Of a stretch of 64,000 nucleotides of DNA, positions 48,185 to 55,707 are shown piece after piece. A program made the translations under genes and the position numbers. Source of the stretch: Hoeflea sp. GTDB taxonomy: Bacteria > Pseudomonadota > Alphaproteobacteria > Rhizobiales > Rhizobiaceae. Numbering within the stretch: position 1 is the stretch's first letter; each line of letters starts with the position of its first letter. Below the pieces are notes generated by a model. That model worked only from the letters and a program-made list of their open reading frames with translations, was not told the origin of the DNA and ran no database searches. The stretch covers positions 131,758-195,757 of the forward strand of contig NZ_JACIYP010000001.1 in NCBI RefSeq assembly GCF_014359905.1. Reading direction: 5' to 3'.

Positions 48185-49129
48185 TCAGGTCCGGGCTTCG
48201 GGCTTGCCGATATAGCCGGGCAGGCCGGTGTCGCCGACGGCGGTCTCGAAGTCCTCGATCACCCTTTCGGTCACCACCACATCGGGCCGCCAGATCTGAT
48301 AGAACCAGGTGATGGCGCCGTCGCGCATGCGGTAGCGCAGCCGCACCGGCACGCGCTGCAGCTCGCCCATGTGGAACAGCGGAATCTGCAGCATGAACAG
48401 GCCGGGCACCTTCAGCTTGTTGCCGTCGGAGCCATTGTGCACCTCGTCCCAGACGATCTCGCCCTCGCCCGATTGCAGCGTGACGGCCGACTTGGCGCTG
48501 GAGGCCACATGCACGGCCAGCCCGCGCGACAGCGTGACCAGCGCCGAGGGCGTGGCGATGGTGGTGGCGAACTTCGCCTCGTAGTCTGTCACCTCCAGAT
48601 CCTCGGGCGAGGAAAGGTCGGCGATATTGTCCTCGATGAAGCCGGCGAAATCGCCCTGCTTCATCGGCTGGCCGTTCATCTTCACCCATGTCTTCCACTG
48701 TTCGGACAGCGGGAACGGGTAATGGATGCGGTGGGCGAGATTGCCGGCGTCGCCATCGGTGCTGATCCGGTGATAGTCGATCACCGCAGTGAGCGAGGGC
48801 CTGGTCCAGTCGGTGGCGGCGAAGATCACGCTGTCATCGGTGGCGTGGCGGGTGGTGAGCTGGATGAAGGAGTCGAGCGTGTCGACCACAGCCGTGCCGG
48901 CCTTGCACTCGGGGAACAGCCGCCATTGCTCGGCCAAGTCCTTGAGGCTCTTGAAGCTGGGGTTTTCGCCGTGCAGCCTGCCCACAGGCACGCTCTCGGG
49001 CAGGCCCCTGCCTTTTACCTTCAGGTCGACGATATCCAGCCCGGCCGCTTCGCGGGCGAGCTTTGCGATCTGCTCGATGGCGTCCGGCTTGGGGGTCGGT
49101 TCGAGCATGGGTGTGTCAGTCCTGGCCAT
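48185..49129 (-). CDS. DUF2303 family phage protein
   Basis: A 314-residue protein of the DUF2303/YfdQ family, with the family-like end GAITWFYQIWRPDVVVTERV and an N-terminal helical segment. It occurs beside phage recombination genes but has no proven function. The leader AAAGGACCATCAC is nearly the same as that of the gene at 49505 (AAAGGACC), suggesting a repeated ribosome-binding cassette. Confidence 0.85.
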   Translation of the reverse strand: MARTDTPMLEPTPKPDAIEQIAKLAREAAGLDIVDLKVKGRGLPESVPVGRLHGENPSFKSLKDLAEQWRLFPECKAGTAVVDTLDSFIQLTTRHATDDSVIFAATDWTRPSLTAVIDYHRISTDGDAGNLAHRIHYPFPLSEQWKTWVKMNGQPMKQGDFAGFIEDNIADLSSPEDLEVTDYEAKFATTIATPSALVTLSRGLAVHVASSAKSAVTLQSGEGEIVWDEVHNGSDGNKLKVPGLFMLQIPLFHMGELQRVPVRLRYRMRDGAITWFYQIWRPDVVVTERVIEDFETAVGDTGLPGYIGKPEART

Positions 49130-49154
49130 GGTGATGGTCCTTTCGGGTGAGGGG

Positions 49155-49505
49155 TTAAACGGAGGGTTCGGCGGTGCGCGCGGTGGTGTCGCGCGGGCCG
49201 GTGAACATGTCGGTCTGCTGGGGGTGCTCGGTGGAGAGCGTGCCCTGCTCGGTGATCCAGTAGAAGGAGCGGGCGCGCGGGCGCTTGGGCGTCTTCGACT
49301 TGATGTCGGCGGAGATCGTCACCGTGCCGTTTTCGGCGGCGAGCGAGATGGTGAGGTTCACCTCGCCCTTGAAGGTCTTCTTCACGTCCTCGGTGGATAG
49401 CGTGTGGAGCTCCTGGAGCACCTTGGCCATCTCGGTCGAGAAGGAACGGTTGAGTTCCCCGCCCTCCAGCGCGCCGATCAGGATCGAGGCTTCACGAATC
49501 TGCAT
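49155..49505 (-). CDS. Hypothetical phage protein (116 aa)
   Basis: A 116-residue protein, MQIREASILIGALEGGELNR then SFSTEMAKVLQELHTLSTED, with a beta-rich middle (VNLTISLAAENGTVTISADI) and a low-complexity C-terminus. The Shine-Dalgarno AAAGGA is eight bases from the ATG, in the same local sequence as in the DUF2303 gene. No family recognised. Confidence 0.75.
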   Translation of the reverse strand: MQIREASILIGALEGGELNRSFSTEMAKVLQELHTLSTEDVKKTFKGEVNLTISLAAENGTVTISADIKSKTPKRPRARSFYWITEQGTLSTEHPQQTDMFTGPRDTTARTAEPSV

Positions 49506-49522
49506 GGGTTGGTCCTTTCGGG

Positions 49523-49765
49523 TCAGACCTCGACGCCGAGGGCGGCAAGGCGGGTGTCAATTTCGGTGATTTCCTGGGCAAGCGCGGCGGTAGCATCGCG
49601 CTTGATGCGGGCGAGGAACTGTTCGGACAGCACCACCTCCACTTCGCCGGAGCCCTTGCCGAGCACCAGGCGCAGCGGCTCGTCGGCGATGCGGCCAGCC
49701 AGGGCGGCGCGGCCTTTTCGAATGTCGGTCAGCTGATGCGCGCGGGCAATGTCCTCGAGTTTCAT
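49523..49765 (-). CDS. Hypothetical phage protein (80 aa)
   Basis: An 80-residue helical protein, MKLEDIARAHQLTDIRKGRA then VLSEQFLARIKRDATAALAQ. GGGAG lies six bases before the ATG. Its start overlaps the upstream HD-domain gene stop by four bases. The Lys/Asp pattern suggests a small DNA- or protein-binding role. Confidence 0.7.
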   Translation of the reverse strand: MKLEDIARAHQLTDIRKGRAALAGRIADEPLRLVLGKGSGEVEVVLSEQFLARIKRDATAALAQEITEIDTRLAALGVEV

Positions 49766-50586
49766 GCTTTTCTCCCGGTTCTGTCGGAGGATTTCCGGCC
49801 CGAAGGGCAAGCGTCCGACCGCACGCCGGCAATCGTTTGCCGCGCCGCCGCAGGGTCAGCAGCGTCAGCTGCGTGCGACCCGTGAGGCGAGGACAATTCG
49901 ACATGGGTGGCGTGCAGTGCGCGCTGCTCGTAAAGGGTTTCCTCGCCGACCAGCCGTTTGGCTGCCTCGATGAAGCGCTCCTCGGCCTTCATCGGCGCCC
50001 AGGGCTTGATGCCGCCCTTGAGGCGCAGCGTCTTGTTGTGGGCAACGGGAATCGCCTGCGCCTTTGCAGCCGGGCCGAACAGCGCCACCATTTCGGCGTT
50101 GCACATGCGCCGGTCGAAATCGTCGATATGCGCCTGCTCGAATTCGTTGGGCAGACCGAGGCCGGCGGCGATCCATCCGGCTTCGCGCCACTCGCGCTTG
50201 ATCTTGTCCCAGAAAAAATCCGCGCGATCAGCCGGCCTGTCGTCAAAGCCCGCTCTGATCGTCGCCACCAGCAGCCGCTGCGCCGGCGTCGGCTTGTCGC
50301 CCAGAAGGTACTCCTCGCCGTCATGCAGCAGGAACAGGGCCGCAAGCCGCGTGTCGCCGGTTTCGTTCAGGATCGCATCCGCGCCCATCACCGAGTGCTG
50401 CGCCACGGAATAGGCCACGCCCGGGTTGGAGCCGTTGAACCGGGCGATCTTCGACAGCCCGTTCGCCATGGCGAAGAAGTCGATCTCGACCGGGTCCGGC
50501 TCGGCAAGGTCGCGCACCGATCCGTCGGGCCGGAACGACCAGACGGGATCTGGGGCGAGGCGCCTGATGGGTGCTGCCTGACTCAT
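49762..50586 (-). CDS. HD-domain phosphohydrolase (YfbR-like)
   Basis: A 274-residue protein. The HD motif is seen in AYSVAQHSVMGADAIL and LLHDGEEYLLGDKPTPAQ, close to YfbR-type 5'-deoxynucleotidases; residues 40-200 hold the domain. The C-terminus (from about 225) is low complexity. AGGA precedes the ATG at 50586. It probably removes or reshapes nucleotides beside the pyrophosphohydrolase two genes downstream. Confidence 0.82.
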   Translation of the reverse strand: MSQAAPIRRLAPDPVWSFRPDGSVRDLAEPDPVEIDFFAMANGLSKIARFNGSNPGVAYSVAQHSVMGADAILNETGDTRLAALFLLHDGEEYLLGDKPTPAQRLLVATIRAGFDDRPADRADFFWDKIKREWREAGWIAAGLGLPNEFEQAHIDDFDRRMCNAEMVALFGPAAKAQAIPVAHNKTLRLKGGIKPWAPMKAEERFIEAAKRLVGEETLYEQRALHATHVELSSPHGSHAADAADPAAARQTIAGVRSDACPSGRKSSDRTGRKA

Positions 50587-50759
50587 CGCGCACATCCTGT
50601 GCCGATTGGCCCGCCGAGTGTTCCGGTTCCAGCTTGGGTTTTCTTATCTTGCCAGCTGTGGTGAAGCATGCTTATGGCCCGGCAGGGCGTTGCATCCTCC
50701 CGTGCCATAGATATTCTACGGTTCATTTGGGCCATTGCATCGCCCATGAAGGGGTCAAT

Positions 50760-51482
50760 ATGCCTGCCTATCTTGTCGATAAATGCCCGCATTGCCGGGG
50801 AGATAATCAGTCTCTTCGAATTATTGGCTTCACATTGATCAAAGAAGCGGGTCTGAAGCGGCCGCTTAAGGAGATTAGTTCGATTTTTGGAGGCGTTGTT
50901 TGCAATAGTTGTCAGGAACCGAGCGCTGTTGAAGTGTGGTTGCCCGGAGCCTCTTCTTCGCTCAGCAGTCTCAATGCTATTAATGATGCAAAAAACGGGA
51001 ATTCGGACATTGCGCTTTATAAACTGACTCACGAGTTTGTACCGACGCCTGGCTACCGCGAGCCTTTGCCCGGGCTCCCTGCGCACGTTCAAAAATCGTT
51101 CACCCAGGCAGAAACAGCATTTGACATTTTGGGCATGGAGGAGCCTGCCGCTATGGCGTATCGTCGGACCGTCGAGCAAGCTATAAACCATGCACACAGC
51201 GGTCTTAGTGGCGATCTGGTCGCGAAGATAACCCAACTTGCGAATACACAAGTCATTCCACACCAGATGGCTGACTGGGCGCATCAGGTCCGGATAATAG
51301 GCAACAGTGGTGCCCATGATGAATTTGTCAAAAGGTCCGAGGTTGAAGCAGCACGTGCATTTGCGGATGCATTTCTGCGTTACTTGATCGTATTGCCGGA
51401 TCAGGTGGCGACGCGTCGCCGTGAAACGGGAACAGATGCTCCGACAACCGCCCAGGGCAATGAGAGTGTTGCAACTGATTAG
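50760..51482 (+). CDS. DUF4145-like accessory protein with zinc ribbon
   Basis: A 240-residue plus-strand gene inside a minus-strand operon. The N-terminus has a CPHC...CNSC pair (residues about 10-50), likely a zinc ribbon; the C-terminus VIPHQMADWAHQVRIIGNSG then AHDEF matches DUF4145, often found beside restriction or defence genes. Base composition is more AT-rich than the neighbours. GAAGGGGT precedes the ATG. Position and strand mark it as a phage-carried accessory gene. Confidence 0.75.
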   Translation: MPAYLVDKCPHCRGDNQSLRIIGFTLIKEAGLKRPLKEISSIFGGVVCNSCQEPSAVEVWLPGASSSLSSLNAINDAKNGNSDIALYKLTHEFVPTPGYREPLPGLPAHVQKSFTQAETAFDILGMEEPAAMAYRRTVEQAINHAHSGLSGDLVAKITQLANTQVIPHQMADWAHQVRIIGNSGAHDEFVKRSEVEAARAFADAFLRYLIVLPDQVATRRRETGTDAPTTAQGNESVATD

Positions 51483-51499
51483 TTTCAGTATCATAGCGC

Positions 51500-51856
51500 T
51501 CATGCCGCAGCCCCTTCCACCACAGCCTTGTCTGTCGTGCCCGTGGCCGGCTTGAGCGCAGCCAGATACATTTCGATTGCCACCGTGCAGTAGCCGGCGC
51601 GGGTCACGTCGGCCATGTCGGCATAGCCGCGCTGGCCGCGCGCCTTGTCGATCACGCGGCGCATGTCGCCCTGCATCGCGGCCCAGAGCCGGGGCGCGAT
51701 CTCGGTGAAGCGGTCCATCATCGAGGCCAGATGGCTGGCGTCCTCGCGCGCGGCGCGGATGGCGGCGTCGGAGCCCTCGGCCAGCGCCTGGGCAAACAGA
51801 AGCGCATTGGCCTCGTCGCTGGGGCCGGCGATGAAGATGCGGGTGAGGTCGGTCAC
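51500..51856 (-). CDS. Hypothetical phage protein (118 aa)
   Basis: A 118-residue helical protein starting with GTG (TDLTRIFIAGPSDEANALLF). It ends 18 bases from the DUF4145 gene and starts three bases after the upstream stop. The Ala-rich C-terminus ends KAVVEGAAA. The longer frame to 52120 is Arg/Pro/His-rich shadow. No family recognised. Confidence 0.65.
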   Translation of the reverse strand: MTDLTRIFIAGPSDEANALLFAQALAEGSDAAIRAAREDASHLASMMDRFTEIAPRLWAAMQGDMRRVIDKARGQRGYADMADVTRAGYCTVAIEMYLAALKPATGTTDKAVVEGAAA

Positions 51857-51858
51857 GC

Positions 51859-52017
51859 TTACGCCCCCGCCGCGATGGCGATCACGCCGGTGGCGATCGC
51901 AAACAGGATGAGGACGGCGATTGCCGCCAATGCCGGGGCGTCGGTGCCGCGGGCTGCTTTTGCGCGTTCCTCGGTCAGGCGGGCGCCGTCGATGAGTGTG
52001 ATGGAGGCGGAGGTCAT
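51859..52017 (-). CDS. Small membrane protein (52 aa)
   Basis: A 52-residue protein, MTSASITLIDGARLTEERAK followed by one hydrophobic helix AIAVLILFAIATGVIAIAAG. Its ATG overlaps the preceding stop by four bases. A role in the host membrane, such as timing or exclusion, is a guess. Confidence 0.6.
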   Translation of the reverse strand: MTSASITLIDGARLTEERAKAARGTDAPALAAIAVLILFAIATGVIAIAAGA

Positions 52018-52127
52018 GCCAGCCACCCCAGGCACCACAAAAGCCCGATGGCGGGCAGCGCGGTGAACCATGCGGCCGCGAACGCCCAGGCAAGGCCCAC
52101 AAGGATGACTGTCGCGGCATCGCTCAT
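52014..52127 (-). CDS. Small membrane protein (37 aa)
   Basis: A 37-codon ORF, MSDAATVILVGLAWAFAAAW then FTALPAIGLLWCLGWLA, almost entirely hydrophobic. It overlaps both neighbours by four bases (ATGA at 52125 and 52015), which supports coding despite the size. Confidence 0.6.
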   Translation of the reverse strand: MSDAATVILVGLAWAFAAAWFTALPAIGLLWCLGWLA

Positions 52128-52348
52128 GACGGCGCCCCCAGCCAGCGGCCCGCGAGATCGGCGATGATCAGCAGCAGCGCGAGTGCGCTGATGGCCATGT
52201 GGGCAAGCTGAAAGCGCGTCGGGCGGAGCCTTAAAGGTTCGCCGGGCATGAGGTGGAAAGGCCGCGGGCGCATCCTGGCCAGTTCGGCGGCGTCCTCCGG
52301 TGTGATCCGAATGGTGTCGCGCTTGGCCTGCTGCTGATAACTGATCAT
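52124..52348 (-). CDS. Hypothetical protein, first gene of the leftward early operon (74 aa)
   Basis: A 74-residue protein: basic, Gln-rich start MISYQQQAKRDTIRITPEDA, then a hydrophobic helix (AHMAISALALLLIIADLAGR). GGAG is seven bases from the ATG. The leader upstream holds the PL-like promoter and two operators. It resembles small regulatory or membrane proteins at this lambda-N-like position; no function can be assigned. Confidence 0.65.
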   Translation of the reverse strand: MISYQQQAKRDTIRITPEDAAELARMRPRPFHLMPGEPLRLRPTRFQLAHMAISALALLLIIADLAGRWLGAPS

Positions 52349-52428
52349 TCCTGTCTCCGGAAAAAAGCAGGACGCATTCGCGCGCCCGGCAGGTGGGGAG
52401 GTCCAATCACTGGGAGGTGACGAGAGTA

Positions 52429-52456
52429 AGGATATTCGGATTTTAATCCGCGTCAA
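52429..52456 (-). promoter_or_regulatory. PL-like leftward early promoter
   Basis: Read on the minus strand, -35 TTGACG (52456-52451) and -10 TATCCT (52434-52429) are spaced by 16 bases. The operator at 52437-52450 lies inside the spacer, so repressor binding would block polymerase. The start would be about 75-80 bases before the first gene of the leftward operon. Confidence 0.7.
52437..52450. promoter_or_regulatory. Repressor operator OL1
   Basis: CGGATTTTAATCCG, a dyad of CGGATT/AATCCG around TT, within the PL-like spacer. It is the best-formed of five related sites. Confidence 0.75.
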
Positions 52457-52464
52457 GCGGAAAT

Positions 52465-52478
52465 AGGATAAAAATCCG
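52465..52478. promoter_or_regulatory. Repressor operator OL2
   Basis: AGGATAAAAATCCG matches the reverse complement of OL1 at 12 of 14 bases. It lies upstream of the PL-like -35 and 52 bases before the VasI-like gene, so it could also control that gene. Confidence 0.65.
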
Positions 52479-52530
52479 CTTGCTGCTTTCGGAGGGGTGT
52501 TCTTAGATTGCACGCAGAAGGGGAGGGTTC

Positions 52531-53148
52531 ATGCGCGCGGTTGTATGGTTTGTCATTGCAGGGCTGCTGGGTTGCTGGGAGGCTCGTGCCCAGGAGGCCG
52601 AGAACGCATGCATCGGAATCGAGAACGCGCTGGATCGCCTTGCCTGCTATGACCGTTTGTCCGGACGTACACCCAAGGTGTCGGCGTTGCCTTCGGCCGC
52701 GGGCAGTTGGGATGTTACCCAGACGACATCGAAGCTCACCGACGACCGCAATGTGACCATGACAGTAGACACTGGGGCTCCGGTGCAGTGCGGGCGCGTG
52801 ACTGCTGCTCCGGTCACTCTTGTTATCCGTTGCATGGAAAACAGGACGGCGCTGTATTTCTCGACGGAATGCCACATGACTTCGAGCGACTACAATTCAT
52901 ACGGTCATGTCGATATGCGCTTGGACGACGACAAGGCGTTTACCAGCCGAATGAACGAATCGACGGACAGCAGGGCGCTCGGGTTGTGGCAGGGGAGTGC
53001 ATCGATTCCCGTGATCAAGAAGATGTTCGGAAAGCAACGGCTCATTGCGAGGATGACGCCTTACGGGCGAAGCGCCATGACAGTTGAAATGGATATTGCC
53101 GGGCTTCAGGATCAGATCAAGCCGCTGCGGGAAGCCTGCGGATGGTAG
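52531..53148 (+). CDS. VasI/TagO-like exported protein in the immunity region
   Basis: A 205-residue protein. The signal peptide is MRAVVWFVIAGLLGCWEARA, followed by a Cys-containing ENACIGIENALDRLACYDRL; the core NRTALYFSTECHM and the end match VasI (PF11319), a family named for type VI secretion-associated TagO but also found alone in phages. Strong Shine-Dalgarno GGGGAGGG. It lies between the two operator groups, the position of superinfection-exclusion genes in lambda. A cell-envelope role is inferred from the signal. Confidence 0.75.
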   Translation: MRAVVWFVIAGLLGCWEARAQEAENACIGIENALDRLACYDRLSGRTPKVSALPSAAGSWDVTQTTSKLTDDRNVTMTVDTGAPVQCGRVTAAPVTLVIRCMENRTALYFSTECHMTSSDYNSYGHVDMRLDDDKAFTSRMNESTDSRALGLWQGSASIPVIKKMFGKQRLIARMTPYGRSAMTVEMDIAGLQDQIKPLREACGW

Positions 53149-53247
53149 GCAACCAAGGCAGAGCATTGAAGGCGCCGGCCCAGGTAGATGCTGAGATGGC
53201 TTGCTTTGTCGGAGCGGTTTTGTCTAGCGACACTTGAGGGCAGATTA

Positions 53248-53715
53248 TTGAGCGCAGCAAAGAAATTCATTGTGGTGGTCGCCGCTGGTCTCTCGGCCGG
53301 AGCTGCGTTGGCGTATTTCGGGGTGATCGATAACCCGCTAGAGCCAGCGCTTTACGCGAAATGCGAGGATGTTCTCAAGCGGCGACTCAAATCGCCGTCG
53401 AGTTACAAGCGTGTGAAGATGTGGCCATCTGAGAAATCACTCAGTGCGGAACAATATGCGGTGGAGAAGCCGGACATGGCCGATTCTTCCTATGGATTGA
53501 AGAAACTGGCCGACATAGAGAGCGGTGCCCTAAAGCCCGTGTTACGCCAAGTTCTCATCGAATATGACGCACAGAACGGCTTTGGTGCAGCAATTCGTGG
53601 TGCGGCAAAGTGCAGCTATGTTGCTGACTCAAGCAACGATCGGATTCTTGGTATAATGGTGCGAATTAATGGCAAGACGCATACTGACTGGCTTGTGGAG
53701 TCGATAAGAAACTAA
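53248..53715 (+). CDS. Hypothetical exported/anchored protein (155 aa)
   Basis: A 155-residue protein: basic start LSAAKKFIVVVAAGLSAGAA gives an N-terminal anchor or signal; the soluble part has two Cys and an Ala/Gly-rich middle. It starts at TTG after GAGGG; an ATG at 53188 is the alternative. It lies 99 bases after the VasI-like gene, on the same strand, and converges with the repressor gene. Lower GC than its neighbours. Together the two may form a lysogeny-expressed pair. Confidence 0.6.
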   Translation: MSAAKKFIVVVAAGLSAGAALAYFGVIDNPLEPALYAKCEDVLKRRLKSPSSYKRVKMWPSEKSLSAEQYAVEKPDMADSSYGLKKLADIESGALKPVLRQVLIEYDAQNGFGAAIRGAAKCSYVADSSNDRILGIMVRINGKTHTDWLVESIRN

Positions 53716-53791
53716 TCCAGGCGGTGTAGCATCGATTCTCACGCATTCTTGGCGTCGTGGCTGGCCAATGAAAAATAGATCTGCTGGCGCG

Positions 53792-54484
53792 CTAGATCCC
53801 GAACAGCTCGTTGGGTGTCAGCACCTTGTGGATTGCAATGACACGGCTCATCTCGATGGTAATCTCGGCGCCCGCGGGGTTGTACTTCAGCAGGATCACC
53901 GCCCCGTTCGCGCGCTTGTGCAATACCCCGATCGATGCCGTGACGGCCGTCGGGTCGCCGTTGCCTTCCTGAACGATTACGACGTCGGTGATCCGCGGCG
54001 GCTTGTGAGGGTTTACGTAGACCAGGTCCCCGGGAAAATAGCGGGGCTCCATGGATGAGCCCTCGACGAACAAGGCATAAATGTCCCGAGCGCCGCTGAG
54101 AGCTGGCGGTCGCCGCACATAATCGATCACTCCGCCCTGGAACTGGAATGAGCCCGAAAGCAGGCTGCCAGCCGCCGTACCCATGACCGGCACGTCCGCG
54201 GGCATGGAATCGCGTGATGGCGGGGAGATCTGGGCTGGCCGCACATCGCTTGCAGGCCGGCGCGGCCCCTCGGCAATGTCGGACCGGCCAAGCAGCCATT
54301 CCGGCGTTGTGTCGAGCTCAGCGGCAACCTTTGCAAGCGTATCAACGCGCGGCGAGCGTTCCGGGTGGTTAAGCCAGGACCGGATTGTGTCAGGCGATCC
54401 TGTGGCGCTGCGCGAGACCTTGGACGCCGAGAGTCCAAGCTCCTCCAGTCGCGCTTCCAGCCGCTGTCTGAATATATCGCTCAT
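53792..54484 (-). CDS. CI/LexA-like repressor with S24 peptidase domain
   Basis: A 230-residue repressor. Residues 1-66 form the helix-turn-helix DNA-binding domain. A cleavage-type Ala105-Gly106 precedes the S24 domain, whose Ser144 (EGSSMEPRYFPGD) and Lys190 (GVLHKRAN) form the catalytic pair. RecA-stimulated self-cleavage, and so SOS induction, is expected. It sits between the two operator groups; OR sites overlap its own ribosome-binding region, which lacks a good Shine-Dalgarno, so autoregulation is likely. Confidence 0.92.
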   Translation of the reverse strand: MSDIFRQRLEARLEELGLSASKVSRSATGSPDTIRSWLNHPERSPRVDTLAKVAAELDTTPEWLLGRSDIAEGPRRPASDVRPAQISPPSRDSMPADVPVMGTAAGSLLSGSFQFQGGVIDYVRRPPALSGARDIYALFVEGSSMEPRYFPGDLVYVNPHKPPRITDVVIVQEGNGDPTAVTASIGVLHKRANGAVILLKYNPAGAEITIEMSRVIAIHKVLTPNELFGI

Positions 54485-54486
54485 GA

Positions 54487-54500
54487 CGTATTTCTATCCG
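54487..54500. promoter_or_regulatory. Repressor operator OR3-like
   Basis: CGTATTTCTATCCG matches the consensus at 11 of 14. It lies two bases from the repressor ATG and covers its ribosome-binding region. Confidence 0.5.
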
Positions 54501-54520
54501 TTTCCACATTTTATTTCGAT

Positions 54521-54534
54521 AGGACATAAATCCG
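54521..54534. promoter_or_regulatory. Repressor operator OR2-like
   Basis: AGGACATAAATCCG matches OL2 at 12 of 14. It abuts the PR-like -35 box. Confidence 0.55.
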
Positions 54535-54563
54535 TTGACAAATCGGATTTTAGTCCGGATATT
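54535..54563 (+). promoter_or_regulatory. PR-like rightward early promoter
   Basis: -35 TTGACA (54535-54540) and -10 GATATT (54558-54563), spaced by 17 bases. The operator at 54544-54557 fills the spacer. The start falls near 54570, at or within a base or two of the ATG at 54571, so the transcript may be leaderless. Confidence 0.7.
54544..54557. promoter_or_regulatory. Repressor operator OR1
   Basis: CGGATTTTAGTCCG matches OL1 at 13 of 14 and lies between the PR-like -35 and -10. Confidence 0.7.
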
Positions 54564-54570
54564 TCGTGCC

Positions 54571-54843
54571 ATGTTGACTCTTCGCGAACAGTTCATCCGA
54601 GCCTTTGACGCTTTCGTTGCCGCTTCCGGCGTTGCGGAATCGACGCTTTCGGATCGCGTGATGGGGTCCGGCACCCGTTTTCGGCGCATTCGCGACGGCT
54701 CGGATATTGGCACCGTCACTTTCGAGCGCGTCATGCAGTGGTTTTCCGACAACTGGCCCGACAACGCCAAATGGCCCGAGGGCGTGGCGCGGCCCGCGCC
54801 GTCCGCGGCGGCCGACGCCGCAATCCCGGAGGTCGCCGAATGA
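54571..54843 (+). CDS. Cro-like small DNA-binding protein
   Basis: A 90-residue protein beginning MLTLREQFIRAFDAFVAASG then VAESTLSDRVMGSGTRFRRI, a plausible helix-turn-helix, then FERVMQWFSDNWP. The ATG lies just at the expected transcription start and has no Shine-Dalgarno. Its place opposite the repressor and first in the rightward operon fits Cro. It overlaps the next ORF by four bases. Confidence 0.75.
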   Translation: MLTLREQFIRAFDAFVAASGVAESTLSDRVMGSGTRFRRIRDGSDIGTVTFERVMQWFSDNWPDNAKWPEGVARPAPSAAADAAIPEVAE

Positions 54844-55076
54844 GCGCGCCGGCAAAATCCCGATGCAGGGTGGGGAAGCGGCTATCCCGCCGTTCGCCTG
54901 CGGCTCACCATACCCAGGAGTTCGCAGGTTCGCTGGCGCGAGCCACGGGTCTCGCACCGTCCTTCGGAGCCCCTGCAACCAATACCCCGAGCGCGCCTGC
55001 CGATTTACGCGACAAGAGTCGGAGAGACTGCAGCGGCAGGGCGGTTTTTCCATTTTCATCGTCGGGTCCTCCGTGA
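54840..55076 (+). CDS. Hypothetical ORF (78 aa)
   Basis: A 78-codon ORF that starts with an ATGA overlap with the Cro-like gene. The product is Arg/Ser/Ala/Pro-rich (MSAPAKSRCRVGKRLSRRSP), and composition resembles non-coding translation. The overlap and its place before a terminator-like hairpin argue for a real gene, the composition against. Confidence 0.35.
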   Translation: MSAPAKSRCRVGKRLSRRSPAAHHTQEFAGSLARATGLAPSFGAPATNTPSAPADLRDKSRRDCSGRAVFPFSSSGPP

Positions 55077-55125
55077 ACACGCGATGATCTGACCATTTTT
55101 GAACTCTTCCCACTACGGGAAACGA

Positions 55126-55158
55126 CGCCGGGATTTCCCGGCGCGGCGAAGCTTTTTT
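55126..55158 (+). terminator. Terminator-like hairpin before the CII-like gene
   Basis: CGCCGGGA (55126-55133) pairs with TCCCGGCG (55136-55143) around TT, and six T bases follow at 55153-55158 after a nine-base gap. In lambda a terminator lies at the same place between cro and cII. The gap to the T run makes intrinsic termination uncertain. Confidence 0.4.
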
Positions 55159-55191
55159 GCCTGCAGGGCGGGCCGGATGAGAGGATCGACA

Positions 55192-55707
55192 ATGTCAGGT
55201 ACGATTTCGGACGAAGCCCATTTCAGGCTCAAGGCTGCGCAGAAGGATCTCGTCAAGCATTGTGGCGGCGGCGATCGCGCCGGGCGGCTTGCCAACTACA
55301 GCGGCAGCCAGATGGGGCGCTTCGCCGACACCAGGGTGGCGCCTGACCTGATGCCGCTGCATGTCGCGCTGATCCTCGAGGCGGAGTGCGGCGTGCCCTA
55401 TGTCACCGCCGCCATGGCGGAGATCAACGGCCATCGGCTGACCGCGCCCGCGCCGGAGGCCGTGACGGGCGAAAGCGTCGAGCGGGATGTGTTCGGGTGC
55501 AACACCGAAATGATGCGGCAGGCGGCGGTGCTCGCCATGGCGGTGGCCGATGGCCTCGCCGATGGCAAGTTGACGCCGGCGGAGCTCGACAAGATTGCCC
55601 GCCAGACCGCGCCGTTTCGCGAACTCATGGCCAAGCTCGACATGGCGCTCGCCAAGGGGCGCGCCAGCGGTGGCCAGGTGGTCAATTTCGGCGGTGGCGC
55701 GGCATGA
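55192..55707 (+). CDS. CII-like phage regulatory protein
   Basis: A 171-residue protein. Residues 10-70 (LKAAQKDLVKHCGGGDRAGR, then ANYSGSQMGRFADTRVAPDL) look like a phage regulatory helix-turn-helix; the C-terminal half is helical. Shine-Dalgarno AGAGGA precedes the ATG. Its position matches lambda cII. It overlaps the next gene by four bases. Confidence 0.7.
   Translation: MSGTISDEAHFRLKAAQKDLVKHCGGGDRAGRLANYSGSQMGRFADTRVAPDLMPLHVALILEAECGVPYVTAAMAEINGHRLTAPAPEAVTGESVERDVFGCNTEMMRQAAVLAMAVADGLADGKLTPAELDKIARQTAPFRELMAKLDMALAKGRASGGQVVNFGGGAA

Noticed and set aside
52531-53148. Part of a type VI secretion system
   Set aside because: No other type VI component is present; the VasI-like family also occurs alone in phages.
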